DNA of 64,000 bases from Microbispora sp. H13382 (GTDB lineage: Bacteria > Actinomycetota > Actinomycetes > Streptosporangiales > Streptosporangiaceae). Each line of letters starts with the position of its first letter. Positions within the stretch are counted from its first letter, which is position 1. The notes under the pieces are model-generated. The model searched no databases, was not told where the DNA came from, and saw only the letters and a list, made by a program, of their open reading frames with translations. The DNA is taken from assembly GCF_014161445.1 (NCBI RefSeq), contig NZ_JABBXA010000010.1, positions 124,001 through 188,000 on the forward strand, in the 5' to 3' direction. Shown piece after piece: positions 17,385-25,204 of this stretch. The position numbers and the translations under genes were made by a program.

Positions 17385-19236
17385 GTTCACCGCCGCGGAC
17401 GTCCTCGTCGACCGGCTGATCCAGTGGGGGGTGGACGTCGTCTTCGGCCTGCCGGGCGACGGCATCAACGGCTTCATGGACGCCCTGCACAACCGCAGGC
17501 GGGACCTGCGCTACATCCACTGCCGCCACGAGGAGGTGGCCGCGATGGCGGCGGTCGGCTACGCCAAGTTCACCGGGCGGCTCGGCGTGTGCTTCGCGAC
17601 CTCGGGTCCCGGCGCGGCGCACCTGCTCAACGGGCTGCTCGACGCGCGGACCGACCAGGCGCCGCTCCTGGCCATCAGCGGCATGACCTACCACGACCTC
17701 GTCGGGACCAGCTACCTGCAGGACGTCAACACCGACTACATGTTCGACGACGTGGCGCTGTACAACCAGCGCATCATGGGACCGGCGCACGTGGTCAACG
17801 TCACCGACTACGCCGTGCGCACGGCGCTGACCCAGCGCGGCCCGGTCCACCTCACTTTCCCGATCGACTACCAGGCGGCCCCGGCCGGCTCGGGCAGCCG
17901 CTTCCGGCGCAACGTCGAGGGCCACACCTCCACCGCGTACCGGCCGCCGATCCGGGTGCCGCGCCGGCAGGACCTCGACGCGGCCGCGCAGGCGCTGTCG
18001 GGGCGCAGCAGGCCGCTCATCCTCGCCGGGGCGGGCGCCCGCGGCGCGGTGGACGAACTCGAGGCGGTCGCGGAGAAGCTCGGCGCGCCGATCGTCAAGG
18101 CCCAGCTCGGCAAGGACTGCGTGCCCGACGACAACCCCTACACCACGGGGCCCATCGGCCTGGTCGGCAGCCGCCCGAGCGAGGAAGCGATGGAGGAGTG
18201 CGACGCGCTGCTGATCGTCGGCTCCACCATGCCGTACATCGAGTACTACCCCGCGCCGGGGCAGGCCGTGGGCGTGCAGATCGACGACAGGCCGGAACGG
18301 CTCGGCCTGCGCTACCCGGTGGACGTGCCGCTGGCCGGCGACGCGCGGGCCACCCTCGCCGAGCTCCTGCCACTGCTGACCCGCAACGAGGACAGGTCGT
18401 TCCTGACCAGAGCCCAGCAGGGGATGCGCGAGTGGTGGCGGCTCATGGAGGAGCGCGGCACGCGCACCGACATGCCGATGAAGCCACAGGTGCCCGCCTG
18501 GGCGCTCAACGGCGCGCTCACGCCGGACGCCATCGTGTGCGGCGACTCGGGCACGGTCACGAGCTGGGCGGCCCGGCAAATCAAGATCCGCCGCGGGCAG
18601 ATGTTCAGCTTCTCCGGCACGAACTGCTCGATGGCGGCGGCCCTGCCGTACGCCATCGGCGCGCAGGTCGCCTACCCGGGACGGCAGGTCGTCGCCTTCA
18701 CCGGGGACGGGTCGCTGACGATGCAGCTCGGCGACTTCCTCACCGCCGTGCAGCACGACCTGCCCATCAAGATCGTGGTGGCGAAGAACAACTCTCTCGG
18801 ACTGATCAAGTGGGAGCAGATGGTGTTCCTCGGCAATCCCGAGTACGGCGTCAACCTCGCCCCCATCGACTTCGTCCAGTTCGCCGAAGCGTGCGGAGCC
18901 CGGGGGATGTGCATCACGGACCCGAGAACCTGCGCCGACCAGATGTACGAGGCGCTCTCCTGGGACGGGCCGGTCATCGTCGAGTGCCTGGTCGACCAGC
19001 ACGAGCCGCCGCTGCCGGCGAAGGTGAAGAGCCACCAGGTGCAGAAGCTGACCGAGGCGCTGGTCCAGGGCACGCCGAACCGCAACCGCATCGCCCTGCA
19101 GATGGTCAAGGACATGCTGGACGAGTCGAGCTTCGCGGCCAGCCCGGCGCACGCCGTGCCCCGCAGGGTCGGGCAGGCCGCGGCCACGCTGGTGGGCCGG
19201 CTCCGCGACCGCGCCAGAGGCGAGCATCCCGAGTAG
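17374..19236 (+). CDS. Second thiamine pyrophosphate-dependent pyruvate oxidase-like enzyme
   Basis: The 620-residue protein has the PYR domain (VDVVFGLPGDGINGFMDAL, catalytic Glu about E53 in CRHEEVAAMA), a central domain (LILAGAGARGAVDELEAVAEKL) and the PP domain with TGDGSLTMQLGDFLTAVQHDLPIKIVVAKNNSLG, the GDG(x)nNN motif. A C-terminal extension of about 60 residues (VKSHQVQKLTEALVQGTPNRNRIALQMVKDML) resembles the membrane-association tail of PoxB-type enzymes. The ATG lies inside the end of the upstream dehydrogenase gene, so the two are coupled: lactate to pyruvate, then pyruvate to acetate or acetyl phosphate (inference). It differs from the ThDP enzyme on the opposite arm and is not a recent duplicate. 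Confidence 0.88.
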   Translation: MSDEFTAADVLVDRLIQWGVDVVFGLPGDGINGFMDALHNRRRDLRYIHCRHEEVAAMAAVGYAKFTGRLGVCFATSGPGAAHLLNGLLDARTDQAPLLAISGMTYHDLVGTSYLQDVNTDYMFDDVALYNQRIMGPAHVVNVTDYAVRTALTQRGPVHLTFPIDYQAAPAGSGSRFRRNVEGHTSTAYRPPIRVPRRQDLDAAAQALSGRSRPLILAGAGARGAVDELEAVAEKLGAPIVKAQLGKDCVPDDNPYTTGPIGLVGSRPSEEAMEECDALLIVGSTMPYIEYYPAPGQAVGVQIDDRPERLGLRYPVDVPLAGDARATLAELLPLLTRNEDRSFLTRAQQGMREWWRLMEERGTRTDMPMKPQVPAWALNGALTPDAIVCGDSGTVTSWAARQIKIRRGQMFSFSGTNCSMAAALPYAIGAQVAYPGRQVVAFTGDGSLTMQLGDFLTAVQHDLPIKIVVAKNNSLGLIKWEQMVFLGNPEYGVNLAPIDFVQFAEACGARGMCITDPRTCADQMYEALSWDGPVIVECLVDQHEPPLPAKVKSHQVQKLTEALVQGTPNRNRIALQMVKDMLDESSFAASPAHAVPRRVGQAAATLVGRLRDRARGEHPE

Positions 19237-19252
19237 GGGCCGCGGCCCGGCC

Positions 19253-19370
19253 GGGTGCCGGGCTCATCGGGGATGCCGGGCTTATCCAGGGTGCCGGGCT
19301 CATCCAGGGTGGCGGGCTCATCCAGGGTGGCGGGCTCATCCAGGGTGCCGGGCTTATCCAGGGTGGCGGT
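19253..19370. repeat. 18-bp tandem repeat, six units plus a partial one
   Basis: Units begin at 19253, 19271, 19289, 19307, 19325 and 19343 with consensus GGGTGCCGGGCTCATCCA and one or two changes per unit. A 10-bp partial unit follows. The array fills the gap between the convergent ThDP and phosphatase genes and holds the phosphatase stop codon (19354-19356). No spacers, so it is not CRISPR. Confidence 0.9.
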
Positions 19371-20394
19371 GCAGCAGGAGCATGGCGGCGTCGTCGGGGA
19401 CCGGGCCGCCGACGTGGCGCAGCAGGTCGGCGCGCAGTCCGTCGAGGGCCGCCTGGGGATCGGCGCCGCGCAGCAGGTGCGCCCGCTCCTTGAGGGGGTA
19501 GAAGCGGCCCTCCCGGTTCCGGGCCTCGACCACGCCGTCGGTGTAGAACAAGATCTGGTCGCCCTCCCCGAAGGGCACCCGGTGGGGCTTCGGGCGCGGC
19601 GAGCCGAGCATGCCGAGCCCGAGCGGGAGGGCTTCCTCCTGCGGCTCCGCGAATTGGACACCGCCGTCGTGCCGCAGCACGAGGGGAGCCGGGTGGCCGC
19701 AGTTCAGCAGCGAGATCTCCCCGTCGTGGACCTGCGCGACGATGGCGGTGACGAACTTCTCGCCGCTCAGGTGCCGGGCCAGGCTGGTCTCGACGCGCTC
19801 GACCACGCCGGCGAGTTCGGACTGGTCGTAGGCCGCCTCGCGGAAGGCGCCGAGCACCCACGCCGCGGTCTCCACCGCCTCCAGGCCCTTGCCCTGCACG
19901 TCGCCGACGAGGATGCGTACGCCGTCGGGGGTGGTGACGACCTCGTAGAGGTCCCCGCCGATCTGGGCCTCGGCGGCGGCGGAGGTGTAGGAGAGCGCGA
20001 CCCGGAGGTCGCCGGCGCGGCGGGGGACGGGGCGCAGCAGCACTCGCTGGGCCGCCTCGGCGACCAGGCGGACGTCGGCCAGCTCGCGCTCCCGCCGGTT
20101 CCTGAGCCTGCTGGCGAGCATGCTCGCGGCGGTGACGCCGATGATGGCCGCGATGGTGAGGTTGTTCTGCGGTCTGCCGAGGAGACCGTCGTAGACGGCG
20201 AGGGGGAGGCAGATGCCCAGGGCCAGCACCCCCACCAGGACGGTGCGCCGCACGCCGCCCGCGACCGAGGCGAAGGCCGGACCGAGGGTGAGGAGCGGCA
20301 GGAAGCCCACACCGGGGCCCGTTATCAGGTCGACGACGACGACCAGGAGAATCGCGATGAACGGCAACGCGCGCAGGATGCTCTGGGAACTCAT
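19354..20394 (-). CDS. Membrane-anchored PP2C/SpoIIE-type serine phosphatase
   Basis: The start is taken as ATG 20394 (GGAG upstream), giving 346 residues. Three or four hydrophobic segments in residues 8-100 (ALPFIAILLVVVVDLIT, VLVGVLALGICLPLAVY, LTIAAIIGVTAASMLA) form a small membrane domain. The cytoplasmic PPM phosphatase follows with LSYTSAAAEAQIGGDLYEV, ILVGDVQGKGLEAVETAAWVLGAFREAA, LLNCGHPAPLVL and ILFYTDGVVEARNREGRFYPL, carrying the Asp metal ligands. Such proteins usually dephosphorylate anti-anti-sigma factors in stress or development. No partner kinase is in the window. The stop codon is inside the 18-bp repeat array, so repeat changes could alter the last residues. Confidence 0.88.
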   Translation of the reverse strand: MSSQSILRALPFIAILLVVVVDLITGPGVGFLPLLTLGPAFASVAGGVRRTVLVGVLALGICLPLAVYDGLLGRPQNNLTIAAIIGVTAASMLASRLRNRRERELADVRLVAEAAQRVLLRPVPRRAGDLRVALSYTSAAAEAQIGGDLYEVVTTPDGVRILVGDVQGKGLEAVETAAWVLGAFREAAYDQSELAGVVERVETSLARHLSGEKFVTAIVAQVHDGEISLLNCGHPAPLVLRHDGGVQFAEPQEEALPLGLGMLGSPRPKPHRVPFGEGDQILFYTDGVVEARNREGRFYPLKERAHLLRGADPQAALDGLRADLLRHVGGPVPDDAAMLLLHRHPG

Positions 20395-20546
20395 CGCGAC
20401 TCCATTGCCGGCCCCCACGTCAGCACATGATTCCTTTCCTGATGGGTTTACTCCTTCCCGTCTTGCGATCGGGGCACTCCCCGTCGTCCGCGACGGATGG
20501 CACGATTTGGGGCCGGTCCGGTCAAGTCGCGGCGCGCCCCACCTGA

Positions 20547-20562
20547 TCACTACGAGTAGTGA
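20547..20562. promoter_or_regulatory. Perfect 7+2+7 inverted repeat upstream of the phosphatase gene
   Basis: TCACTAC-GA-GTAGTGA is a perfect dyad. A near-repeat (GTGACG twice, at about 20560 and 20578) follows. It lies about 150 bp upstream of the phosphatase start and 64 bp after the K+ regulator gene end. It is a candidate operator; the protein is unknown. Confidence 0.45.
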
Positions 20563-20625
20563 CGTTACTCGAATTCGTGACGTGATGGCCGGTGAAGCCG
20601 GATATTCGGCCTTCCCGCCACCCCG

Positions 20626-21279
20626 TCACGGCAGTTCCGCGAAACGTTCGACCTGGTCCGTACGCCCGGACACGATGATCACGTCACCGTAGCCGAGTTC
20701 GGTCTCCGCGGTGGCGTAGGTGAACTCCTCGCCCGGCCGCTTGACCGCCACCACCGTCACGCCGTACTTGCGGCGCAGGCTCGACTCGCCGAGGGGGACC
20801 CCGACGTACTCCTTGGGCGGGAGGGTCTTGACCAGGGCGAAGTTCTCGTCGACCTCCATGTAGTCGAGCATGCGGCCGCTCACCAGGTGGGCCACGCGCT
20901 CGCCCATGTCGTGCTCGGGGAAGACCACGTGCTGGACGCCGATCCGGCTGAGGATGCGGCCGTGCTGACGGCTCACGGCCTTGGCCCAGATGTCGTCGAT
21001 CTCCATCTCCACCAGCAGCGACGAGGCGAGGATGCTCGCCTCCAGGTCGCTGCCGATGGCGCACACCGCGCGGTAGAAGTCAGGCAGGCCCAGCTGGCGC
21101 AACGCCTCGGGGTCGGTGGCGTCGGCAGTGGCGATATGGGTGATCTGTCCCGCGAGGCTCTGCACCACCTTCGGGCGATGGTCGATGGCCAGCACCTCGG
21201 TGCCGCGCCGCACCAGCTCCAGGGCGAGCGCGGTGCCGAAGCGGCCGAGACCGATCACCGCGACGGGGTCGTTTCTCAT
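20626..21279 (-). CDS. ktrA: KtrA/TrkA-type potassium uptake regulatory subunit (RCK protein)
   Basis: The 217-residue protein has an RCK_N Rossmann domain (VAVIGLGRFGTALALELVRRGTEVLAIDH, nucleotide-binding GxGxxG) and an RCK_C domain (LVKTLPPKEYVGVPLGESSLRRKYGVTVVAVKRPGEEF). Length and layout match KtrA, a ring-forming ATP/ADP- and c-di-AMP-responsive gate of KtrB. ATG 21279 follows one base after the stop of the membrane subunit gene, so the pair forms a tight operon with membrane subunit first. Confidence 0.93.
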   Translation of the reverse strand: MRNDPVAVIGLGRFGTALALELVRRGTEVLAIDHRPKVVQSLAGQITHIATADATDPEALRQLGLPDFYRAVCAIGSDLEASILASSLLVEMEIDDIWAKAVSRQHGRILSRIGVQHVVFPEHDMGERVAHLVSGRMLDYMEVDENFALVKTLPPKEYVGVPLGESSLRRKYGVTVVAVKRPGEEFTYATAETELGYGDVIIVSGRTDQVERFAELP

Positions 21280-21280
21280 G

Positions 21281-22630
21281 TCAGCCAACGATGACGTCCT
21301 CCTCCGGTAATTCATAACGGCGGCTGCGCTCCTTGAGCGCCAGCGCGGAACCGAGCGTGAGCGGGCCGATCCGGCCCACGAACATCAGCAGCGTGAGCAG
21401 TATCTGCGCGGCGGGGGACACGGCGGAGGCGACGCCCACGGACAGCCCGGTCGTGCCGAAGGCGGAGACGACCTCGAACAGCACCCGGTCGAGGGAGTGC
21501 GGCGTCAGCACCAGCAGGACGTAGGTGAAGAGCGCGACCAGGCTCACGCTCAGCACGGTGAGCGAGACCGCCTGCCGCTGCGCGGCCTCGGTGAGGCGGC
21601 GGTGGCCGATGTTCACCCGGCTCTCGCCGCGGAGCTCCGCCCAGACGATGAACGTGAGCAGGCCAAGGGTGGTGACCTTGATACCGCCCGCGGTGCCCGC
21701 GCTGCCGCCGCCGACGAACATCAGCAGCTCGGTGACCAGCCAGCTGGAGGGGTGCATCTGTGCGATGTCGATGCTGTTGAACCCAGCGCTGCGCGGCATG
21801 ACGGCGGCGAAGAAGGAGGCGAGCAGCTTGCCGTTGCCGTCCATGCCGCCGAGCGTGCTGGGATTGGTCCATTCCGTGACGAGGAAGACCAGCGTGCCCC
21901 CGGCCAGCAGGACGGTGGTGACCGCGAGCGTGATGCGGGTGAGCAGCGACCAGCGTCCTGGGCGGCGCCAGGACCGGCGCAGCTCGAACACCACCGGGTA
22001 GCCGAGCCCGCCCACGATCACCGCCGTCGCGACGGTCAGGCAGATCCACGGATCCGCGGCGAACCTGACCAGGCTGTCGGGCCAGAGCGCGAAACCGGCG
22101 TTGTTGAACGACGAGACCGCGTGGAACATGCCCAGGTACAGGCCGCGCCCGACGGGCTCGCCGTATCCGAGCACGAACCTGAGCGTGAGGACGGTCCCCA
22201 CGACGGCCTCGCAGAGCAGGTTGAACACGACGACCTTGCCCACCACGCGCCGCAGGTCGCCGGCGTTGAGCACCTTGGCCTCGGCCTGCGCGGACAGCCG
22301 GGCGCGCAGGCCCAGCCTACGGGAGACGAGCAGGGTGAAGACGGTCGCGAGGGTCATGATGCCGAGACCGCCCACCTGGATCAGGACGGCGATGACCACC
22401 TCGCCGAACGCCGACCAGTGCGTGGCCGTGTCGACGACCGTGAGCCCGTTCACGCACACCGCAGAGGTCGCGGTGAACAGGGCGGTGATCCAGCCCGCTG
22501 GCTCGCCCGAGGCCGTGGCCATCGGACTGGACAGCAGGGTGGTCCCCAGGAGGATCGTCACCCCGAACACCGTCGTGATGACCTGCGCAGGATGGTGGAA
22601 GCGCCCCAGCACGGCCCAGAACAGTCTCAT
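21281..22630 (-). CDS. ktrB: KtrB/TrkH-type potassium transporter membrane subunit
   Basis: The 449-residue protein from ATG 22630 (GGAG at 8 bp) has 8-10 hydrophobic segments. The four selectivity-filter loops of the SKT superfamily are visible: TSAVCVNGLTVVDT, VSSFNNAGFALWP, MPRSAGFNSIDI and SAFGTTGLSVGVAS, each with the conserved central Gly. The gating-loop region (MFVGGGSAGTAGGIKVTTLG) is present. It imports K+, probably with Na+ or H+ coupling, together with the KtrA subunit encoded directly downstream. Confidence 0.93.
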   Translation of the reverse strand: MRLFWAVLGRFHHPAQVITTVFGVTILLGTTLLSSPMATASGEPAGWITALFTATSAVCVNGLTVVDTATHWSAFGEVVIAVLIQVGGLGIMTLATVFTLLVSRRLGLRARLSAQAEAKVLNAGDLRRVVGKVVVFNLLCEAVVGTVLTLRFVLGYGEPVGRGLYLGMFHAVSSFNNAGFALWPDSLVRFAADPWICLTVATAVIVGGLGYPVVFELRRSWRRPGRWSLLTRITLAVTTVLLAGGTLVFLVTEWTNPSTLGGMDGNGKLLASFFAAVMPRSAGFNSIDIAQMHPSSWLVTELLMFVGGGSAGTAGGIKVTTLGLLTFIVWAELRGESRVNIGHRRLTEAAQRQAVSLTVLSVSLVALFTYVLLVLTPHSLDRVLFEVVSAFGTTGLSVGVASAVSPAAQILLTLLMFVGRIGPLTLGSALALKERSRRYELPEEDVIVG

Positions 22631-22851
22631 GGCCGTCGCTCCGCGCTCTCGCGGCCGTCCCCGCGGCCACGAGCGCGTTCGTCGCCGGCGCAGTGCCGGA
22701 CTGCTGTCCTGCGAATCACCGGAAACCTCCGTACGGGCGATGCGACGACGTCGCCGACCCGACTTCCCGGCACACCGCGGCCTACCGTAACAGCACATTA
22801 CGGGTCAGGCACATCAGGGTTCGCCACCCCGACGATGCTCGGGGCGCGCCA

Positions 22852-22870
22852 ATATCATGCCTCCCGATAT
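22852..22870. promoter_or_regulatory. Candidate PadR operator and near-leaderless promoter
   Basis: ATATC-N9-GATAT flanks the -10-like GATATATAG, 8-10 bp before the GTG start at 22882. Position and symmetry suggest autorepression by PadR (inference). Confidence 0.4.
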
Positions 22871-22881
22871 ATAGTGGCAAC

Positions 22882-23223
22882 GTGACAGCAGCACGGACGA
22901 TGACGGAGCCCGCCTTTCTCGTTCTCACCGCACTGGTCGACGAGCCGCGGCACGGCTACGGCATCGCGCAGGAGGTCGAGCGGCTCTCCGGGGGACGCGT
23001 CCAGCTCAAGATCGGCACCCTGTACGGCGTGCTGGACCGGCTCGCGGCCGACGGATTCGTGGAGGCGGACCGCGAGGAGGTGCGGCAGGGACGGCTGCGC
23101 CGCTACTACCGCCTGACCGACGAGGGGGCGCGGGCGCTGGAGGAGGAAGCCGTACGGCTGGCCGACAACGCGCGCCGCGCCGTCGAGCGGCTGCGGCTCA
23201 GGCAGGCGGGAGGTCTGGCATGA
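22882..23223 (+). CDS. PadR family transcriptional regulator
   Basis: The 113-residue protein is a single winged-helix domain: MTEPAFLVLTALVDEPRHGYGIAQEVERLSGGRVQLKIGTLYGVLDRLAADGFVEAD, with the GTLYGVLDRL recognition helix and the RLRRYYRLTDEG wing. The start is GTG 22882, compatible with a leaderless message; ATG 22900 is the alternative. The stop overlaps the start of the first of two 33-residue mini-ORFs. PadR genes of this type are usually cotranscribed with a membrane protein that the regulator controls, as here. Confidence 0.92.
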   Translation: MTAARTMTEPAFLVLTALVDEPRHGYGIAQEVERLSGGRVQLKIGTLYGVLDRLAADGFVEADREEVRQGRLRRYYRLTDEGARALEEEAVRLADNARRAVERLRLRQAGGLA

Positions 23224-23321
23224 GCGAGCGAATCAGTAAGCACAGTGCGATTCGCGAGGTACTGACCTGCGCGCCTTCGGCACGACGTGACCCCGAGCCG
23301 CAAGGCGAGGGGGTGGCATGA
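23220..23321 (+). CDS. Mini-ORF 1, 33 residues, coupled by ATGA overlaps
   Basis: ATG 23220 overlaps the PadR stop (ATGA). The ORF ends with TGA at 23319-23321, which overlaps the start of mini-ORF 2 in the same way. The product begins MSERISKHS and ends DPEPQGEGVA. The DNA before each following start carries GAGGGGG 5 bp upstream, a good ribosome binding site. It may serve only as a translational relay rather than a functional peptide. No family is recognised. Confidence 0.4.
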   Translation: MSERISKHSAIREVLTCAPSARRDPEPQGEGVA

Positions 23322-23419
23322 GCGAGCGAAGCGAGCCAAGCGAGCGAAGCGAGCGAATCAGCGGGCACGGTGCGTTGCGATCAGGCGACCCCGAGCCGCG
23401 AGGCGAGGGGGTGGCATGA
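23318..23419 (+). CDS. Mini-ORF 2, 33 residues, Ser-Glu-Arg repeat peptide
   Basis: This ORF has the same 34-codon length as mini-ORF 1. The product begins MSERSEPSERSERISGH and ends DPEPRGEGVA. Its N-terminus has an internal GAGCGAAGC expansion compared with mini-ORF 1, while its middle is shorter, so total length is conserved. It ends ATGA into the membrane protein gene. Confidence 0.4.
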   Translation: MSERSEPSERSERISGHGALRSGDPEPRGEGVA

Positions 23420-24510
23420 GCGTTCTGGAGGAGCGTTACCGGCGGTGGCTGCGGCTGTTGCCCGCGTCCTACCGGGCCGAGCGCGAGGAGGAGATGGTCT
23501 GGGCCTTCCTCGAAGGCGCCCAGTCCGGGCGGGCGGGCCACGACGACCAGCACCCGCGCTTCCTGGAGATCGCCAGCGTGGCCGCGCTCGCGCTGCGGGT
23601 GCGGCTGGGCGGCCCGGGGTCGCCGCCGCGGTCCCACCTGTGGGGTGAGGCGGTCCGCCGGGCCGCCCTGCTCGGCCTCGTCTTCTGGACGGTGATCGGC
23701 TGCCTCTACGCCGGGCAGGCCGTGCTCACGTACGGCATCCCCCCGGAGATGCTCCCCGACGGTGTCATGGGGATCGGCGACCCCGGGTCGCCTGAGCGCG
23801 TGCGGCTCGTGCTGGCCGAGCTGGCGCCGCTGCTGTGGGCGGTCGCCCTCGGCGCGCTCGTCCGCGGCCGCTCTCGCACGGCCAAGGCGGCGGCCGTGGC
23901 GGCCCTGGTCGTGCCGTACATGCTGATGCCGCCGCTGTTCCTCAACTGGGAGAGCGCGGTGCGCTGGGCCTGCTCGATCCTCCCTGCCGTGGTCATGGTG
24001 CTGGCTCTGGTGATCGGGTTCCACCGCGACGCGCCGCCGTCCCGTCTGCCCGCGCGGCGGGCCCTGCCCGTGGTCGCGATCCCGGTCGCCGCGGGCCTCC
24101 TGCTCGCCCTGGTCGTCGGCGTGCTCGGGGCGGCGACGCGGGCCGGTACGGTCCCGGCGCCGATCCTCGTGCAGGCCTGGATGTGGGTCGACGTCCCGGG
24201 CCTCGCCTCCCTGTCGCTGCTGGCGCTGACGGTGTGGTGCGCGGCCATGGGCAGGACGCTGACGTGGCCCGGGCCGGCTGCGCTGGCGGGCGCGATCCTG
24301 GCCGTGCCCGCCGTGCTCGCCCGGGCGGGCACGTTGTCTCCGGGCGGGGCCGACCCCGCTCTCGGCATGACCGGCCTCGCCGGTGGCGTGCAGTTGGCCG
24401 TGCTCCTGGCGAGCGGGATCACCCTCGCCGTCGTCGGCGTACGCGCTCTGCGCGCGGCGGACGACACCAGGGCACTGTACGGGCGACCATCGGGCGGGCA
24501 ACCGCGGTGA
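23416..24510 (+). CDS. Polytopic membrane protein, PadR-linked, unknown function
   Basis: The 364-residue protein starts at ATG 23416. The first about 75 residues are soluble (LEERYRRWLRLLPASYRAEREEEMVWAFLEG, a motif common in PadR-associated actinobacterial membrane proteins). About eight hydrophobic segments follow between residues 80 and 350. The N-terminal YRRWLRLLPASYR motif resembles permease-associated or DUF1700/HAAS-like domains linked to PadR genes. No transporter signature is seen. It is the terminal gene of the PadR operon. The longer frame to 23287 runs through the mini-ORF repeat and is not favoured because of the ATGA coupling. Confidence 0.75.
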   Translation: MSVLEERYRRWLRLLPASYRAEREEEMVWAFLEGAQSGRAGHDDQHPRFLEIASVAALALRVRLGGPGSPPRSHLWGEAVRRAALLGLVFWTVIGCLYAGQAVLTYGIPPEMLPDGVMGIGDPGSPERVRLVLAELAPLLWAVALGALVRGRSRTAKAAAVAALVVPYMLMPPLFLNWESAVRWACSILPAVVMVLALVIGFHRDAPPSRLPARRALPVVAIPVAAGLLLALVVGVLGAATRAGTVPAPILVQAWMWVDVPGLASLSLLALTVWCAAMGRTLTWPGPAALAGAILAVPAVLARAGTLSPGGADPALGMTGLAGGVQLAVLLASGITLAVVGVRALRAADDTRALYGRPSGGQPR

Positions 24511-24577
24511 CACCCCGCCTCCCAGTCGTACGGCGACGCGCCTCCTGGCACCGGATGGGGGAGCGGCTGCTCGGTAG

Positions 24578-24613
24578 GTGATGGCGGAACGGTGGGTGAT
24601 GGCGGAACGGTGG
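24578..24613. repeat. Two perfect 18-bp direct repeats
   Basis: GGTGATGGCGGAACGGTG occurs at 24578-24595 and 24596-24613, followed by GGTGAGGCGG, in the gap after the membrane protein gene. Confidence 0.8.
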
Positions 24614-24618
24614 GTGAG

Positions 24619-24654
24619 GCGGACCCGGCAGGGCGGATGCCCTGCCGGGTCCGC
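24619..24654. terminator. Strong hairpin terminator between convergent genes
   Basis: A 16-bp perfect stem (GCGGACCCGGCAGGGC with its complement) and a 4-nt loop. It lies 4 bp from the stop of the DUF1801-like gene and 109 bp after the membrane protein stop. Confidence 0.85.
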
Positions 24655-24657
24655 TCC

Positions 24658-25104
24658 TCATGCCTCGCCGGTTGCCGCCCGGTCGGCCTCCTTGTGCGCC
24701 CGCGCCGTGCGGTCGAGCAGATCGCGTAGCACGCTCTCGTCGACGTCGCCGAGCCGCTTAAGGTAGAGGCAGCCCTTGCCCGCCCTGTACGGGCCGAGCC
24801 GGGTGAGCACCGCGGCGAAGCGCTCCTCGAACCCGCCCGTCAGGTAGACGACGAGATGCTGCTTGCGCGGGGAGAAGCCGACCAGGGGCGCCTCGCCCGT
24901 GTGCCCGCTTTCGTAGCGGTAGCGGTAGCGGCCGAAGCCGACGATACTCGGCCCCCACATCACCGGCGGCTCACCGGTCACCTCGCGGAGTATCCCGCAG
25001 AGGCGTTCCGCGTCGGCCCGCCGGCGTTCGTCGGGGACCGCGGCGAGGAAATCGCCGACGCTCACGTCGGTCGGGGCCGTCACCGGCTGTTTCGATCTCG
25101 TCAT
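24658..25104 (-). CDS. DUF1801 (YdhG-like) domain protein
   Basis: The 148-residue product shows the DUF1801 pattern: VGDFLAAVPDERRRADAERLCGILREVTGEPPVMWGPSIVGFGRYRYRYESGHTGEAPLVGFSPRKQHLVVYLTGGF and CLYLKRLGDVDESVLRDLLDRT. The fold is a small alpha/beta domain of unknown biochemical role, common in soil bacteria as a stand-alone cytoplasmic protein. ATG 25104 is chosen from the family start; ATG 25122 is possible but adds six atypical residues. No operon partner. Confidence 0.85.
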   Translation of the reverse strand: MTRSKQPVTAPTDVSVGDFLAAVPDERRRADAERLCGILREVTGEPPVMWGPSIVGFGRYRYRYESGHTGEAPLVGFSPRKQHLVVYLTGGFEERFAAVLTRLGPYRAGKGCLYLKRLGDVDESVLRDLLDRTARAHKEADRAATGEA

Positions 25105-25204
25105 GACCTCATGCCTACACATCGGGTGCGACAGAAATCGACAATCCCCGCTGTGGCGGTCCCGGCGCGGACGCCCGGGCCCGACCCGCGGCCGGGCAGG
25201 CGCT

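Larger units (their letters stand above)
23220..23419 (+). repeat. Tandem 98-bp repeat forming two coupled mini-ORFs
   Basis: Starts at 23220, 23318 and 23416 are exactly 98 bp apart. The second halves of the two units are almost identical (GACCCCGAGCCGC, then A or G, then AGGCGAGGGGGTGGCATGA), and both begin ATGAGCGAGCGA. Each unit is a 34-codon ORF minus the 4-bp overlap. Confidence 0.85.

Noticed and set aside
19253..19370. CRISPR array
   Set aside because: The units are contiguous 18-mers without spacers and no cas genes are present.
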